A stretch of DNA of 16,199 bases from Treponema sp. (lineage in GTDB: Bacteria > Spirochaetota > Spirochaetia > Treponematales > UBA12059). Below the pieces are notes generated by a model, which made no database searches, had not been told where the DNA came from, and saw nothing but the letters and a program-made list of their open reading frames with translations. The position numbers and the translations under genes are program-made. Positions 15,228 to 16,199 of the stretch are shown here, piece after piece. The DNA lies in assembly GCA_012517645.1 (NCBI GenBank), contig JAAYUR010000364.1, positions 1 through 16,199 on the forward strand, given 5' to 3'. Within the stretch, counting starts at the first letter, position 1; each line of letters opens with the position of its first letter.

Positions 15228-15257
15228 TTGCCTCCCATGGCACCGCGGCCGTATCCT
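15228..15257 (+). promoter_or_regulatory. Promoter-like site for the carboxypeptidase gene
   Basis: TTGCCT (15228-15233), 18 bases, then TATCCT (15252-15257), with 8 bases to ATG 15266. This is weaker than the other sites. A GGAG lies 3 bases before the ATG, so a very short leader is also possible. Confidence 0.35.
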
Positions 15258-15265
15258 TGGAGATC

Positions 15266-16045
15266 ATGCGACGATTCCCCTTTCCGGCCGCCTACCTCCT
15301 CTTCCTGGCCGCCTGCATGCCCGGGGCGCCCAAGGCCCCGCCCCCGGATCTCCCGTCCCCGTACCGGGCCGCCCTGGAGGGTCTACCGCCGGATATCCTC
15401 TCCCGGGTCCAGGCTGCCCCGGAGCGCTTCGACGCCCTGGTCCGGGCCGTCCGTGCGGTTTTCGCCGCGGATCCCGGCCTGCTGGCTCGGGTGGACAAGG
15501 AGAAAGCCCTCCCCCCGGACTACGAACCGGGGGACCTGGTCTCCCTAACGGAGTATCCCTTCGCCCTCTCCCGCCGGGACCTCCGGCTCCGCAGGGCCGC
15601 GGCGGAGGCGGCCCGGGAGATGGATGCCGCGGCCAAGGCGGAGGGACTGACCCTGGTCTTCTCCTCCGCCTATCGTTCCTACGGATACCAGGCCGAGGTT
15701 TATGAACGGCATGTCCGCGAGATGGGACAAGACGCCGCGGACAGGGTATCCGCCCGGCCCGGGCACTCCCAACACCAGCTGGGGACCGTGGTGGACTTCG
15801 GCTCCATCGACAACACCTTTGCGGAATCCAAGGCGGGGCTGTGGATGGCCGCCCACTCACGCCGCTTCGGGTTTTCCCTGTCCTACCCCAGGGGGGCGGA
15901 ATCCGTCACCGGCTACGATTGGGAGAGCTGGCACTTCCGCTACGTCGGCAGGGAAGCCGCCGACCTGGAGGCGGAGTTCTTCGGACTGCAACACTGGATG
16001 CTGGTGTTCCTGGAGAGGCTTTCCGAGAAGGGCCGCAAACCTTAG
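15266..16045 (+). CDS. VanY-like D-alanyl-D-alanine carboxypeptidase lipoprotein
   Basis: 259 residues from ATG 15266. This start is chosen because it begins a classic lipoprotein signal, with MRR, a hydrophobic core and the lipobox LAAC (C17). The catalytic domain (about 90-235) carries the M15B/VanY zinc motifs: SAYRSYGYQ, SQHQLGTVVDF (H170, D177) and the E-x-W-H segment (E220, W222, H223). The protein should trim the terminal D-Ala from peptidoglycan stem peptides in the periplasm, anchored to a membrane by lipid. This affects cross-linking; a vancomycin-resistance role is not implied, as no van partner genes are present. It is divergent from the deacetylase gene with a 91-base gap holding both promoter-like sites. 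The family call is firm. Confidence 0.92.
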   Translation: MRRFPFPAAYLLFLAACMPGAPKAPPPDLPSPYRAALEGLPPDILSRVQAAPERFDALVRAVRAVFAADPGLLARVDKEKALPPDYEPGDLVSLTEYPFALSRRDLRLRRAAAEAAREMDAAAKAEGLTLVFSSAYRSYGYQAEVYERHVREMGQDAADRVSARPGHSQHQLGTVVDFGSIDNTFAESKAGLWMAAHSRRFGFSLSYPRGAESVTGYDWESWHFRYVGREAADLEAEFFGLQHWMLVFLERLSEKGRKP

Positions 16046-16062
16046 GGTGGGCTGTATGGTTA

Positions 16063-16077
16063 GTGTTACGAAGCTTG
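16063..16077 (-). repeat. Intergenic 15-base motif, copy 4
   Basis: The minus strand reads CAAGCTTCGTAACAC, identical to copy 2. It begins 17 bases after the carboxypeptidase stop and lies 14 bases before the possible gene at 16092. This copy has the fullest palindromic arms (TAC on one side, GTA on the other). Confidence 0.8.
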
Positions 16078-16091
16078 TACCAAGGCAGGAT

Positions 16092-16199
16092 ATGCAATCC
16101 TCGCCTGATCAAGCACAGGCATACGCCGGAAGGTACTCCGGCCTGTTCTTCAGGGGCGTGGGATACTCCTTCCTCCAGATCCTCCGTTGGGATTCCGAA
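16092..16199 (+). CDS. Possible start of an unidentified gene (cut by window end)
   Basis: From ATG 16092 the frame stays open for 36 codons to the end of the window. The predicted start is MQSSPDQAQAYAGRYSGLFF, followed by a mixed hydrophobic segment (GVGYSFLQILRW). AAGG (16082-16085) is a possible SD at 6 bases' spacing. Too little is visible to name a family. Frames open by chance are common in this GC-rich DNA, so this is tentative. Confidence 0.35.
   Translation, partial: MQSSPDQAQAYAGRYSGLFFRGVGYSFLQILRWDSE

Noticed and set aside
15266..16045. Vancomycin resistance determinant
   Set aside because: VanY-like carboxypeptidases are common housekeeping peptidoglycan enzymes, and no vanH/A/X or sensor genes are nearby.

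Overview
The window is very GC-rich, gene-dense bacterial DNA. It appears to come from a diderm (Gram-negative type) bacterium: there is one predicted outer-membrane beta-barrel, two lipoproteins, a D,D-carboxypeptidase and several inner-membrane proteins. A spirochaete is my best guess, from the gene mix and one relaxed lipobox (A-S-S-C). This is an inference, because no rRNA or marker gene is present. I see no mobile element, tRNA, rRNA or CRISPR array. No stretch over 300 bases lacks a gene; the longest gaps are about 150 and 132 bases.

Layout. Bases 1-2043 hold the 3' part of a DUF4015-type putative glycoside hydrolase. Bases 2176-4550 hold a two-gene unit: a membrane-anchored calcineurin-like phosphoesterase and an HD-domain protein resembling the C-terminal part of CCA-adding enzymes. 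A small DUF2007 gene follows at 4624-4845. It converges, with a 2-base gap, on a minus-strand uracil-DNA-glycosylase-like gene (4848-5588).

The core is a plus-strand unit, 5741-13190. It encodes a secreted beta-barrel protein, a STAS anti-anti-sigma-like protein, a PAS/PP2C-phosphatase/HATPase protein, a three-domain signalling protein, and a 943-residue protein fusing an alpha-helical (HEAT-like) region to a processive GT2 polysaccharide synthase. In the three-domain protein, the metallo-beta-lactamase/ODP-like, GGDEF and receiver domains have all lost key catalytic residues. The last three genes overlap by four bases each. Converging on this unit is a NodB-type polysaccharide deacetylase lipoprotein (13225-15174, minus). 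It is divergent from a VanY-like D,D-carboxypeptidase lipoprotein (15266-16045). A possible partial gene starts at 16092.

Inferred joint function. The GT2 synthase, deacetylase, beta-barrel and upstream hydrolase-like protein resemble the parts list of a poly-N-acetylglucosamine or Pel type exopolysaccharide system. Here the synthase has no visible PilZ domain and its neighbouring GGDEF is dead. The operon instead carries a partner-switching module (STAS plus phosphatase/kinase). The testable idea is an exopolysaccharide synthase controlled by partner switching and pseudo-signalling domains rather than by cyclic di-GMP.

Two DNA-level patterns stand out. A 15-base motif, CAAGCTTCGTAMCAC, occurs four times, always between genes. 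Several transcription-unit head genes have a promoter-like -10 box only 6-9 bases before the start codon, with little or no Shine-Dalgarno, which suggests leaderless transcripts.
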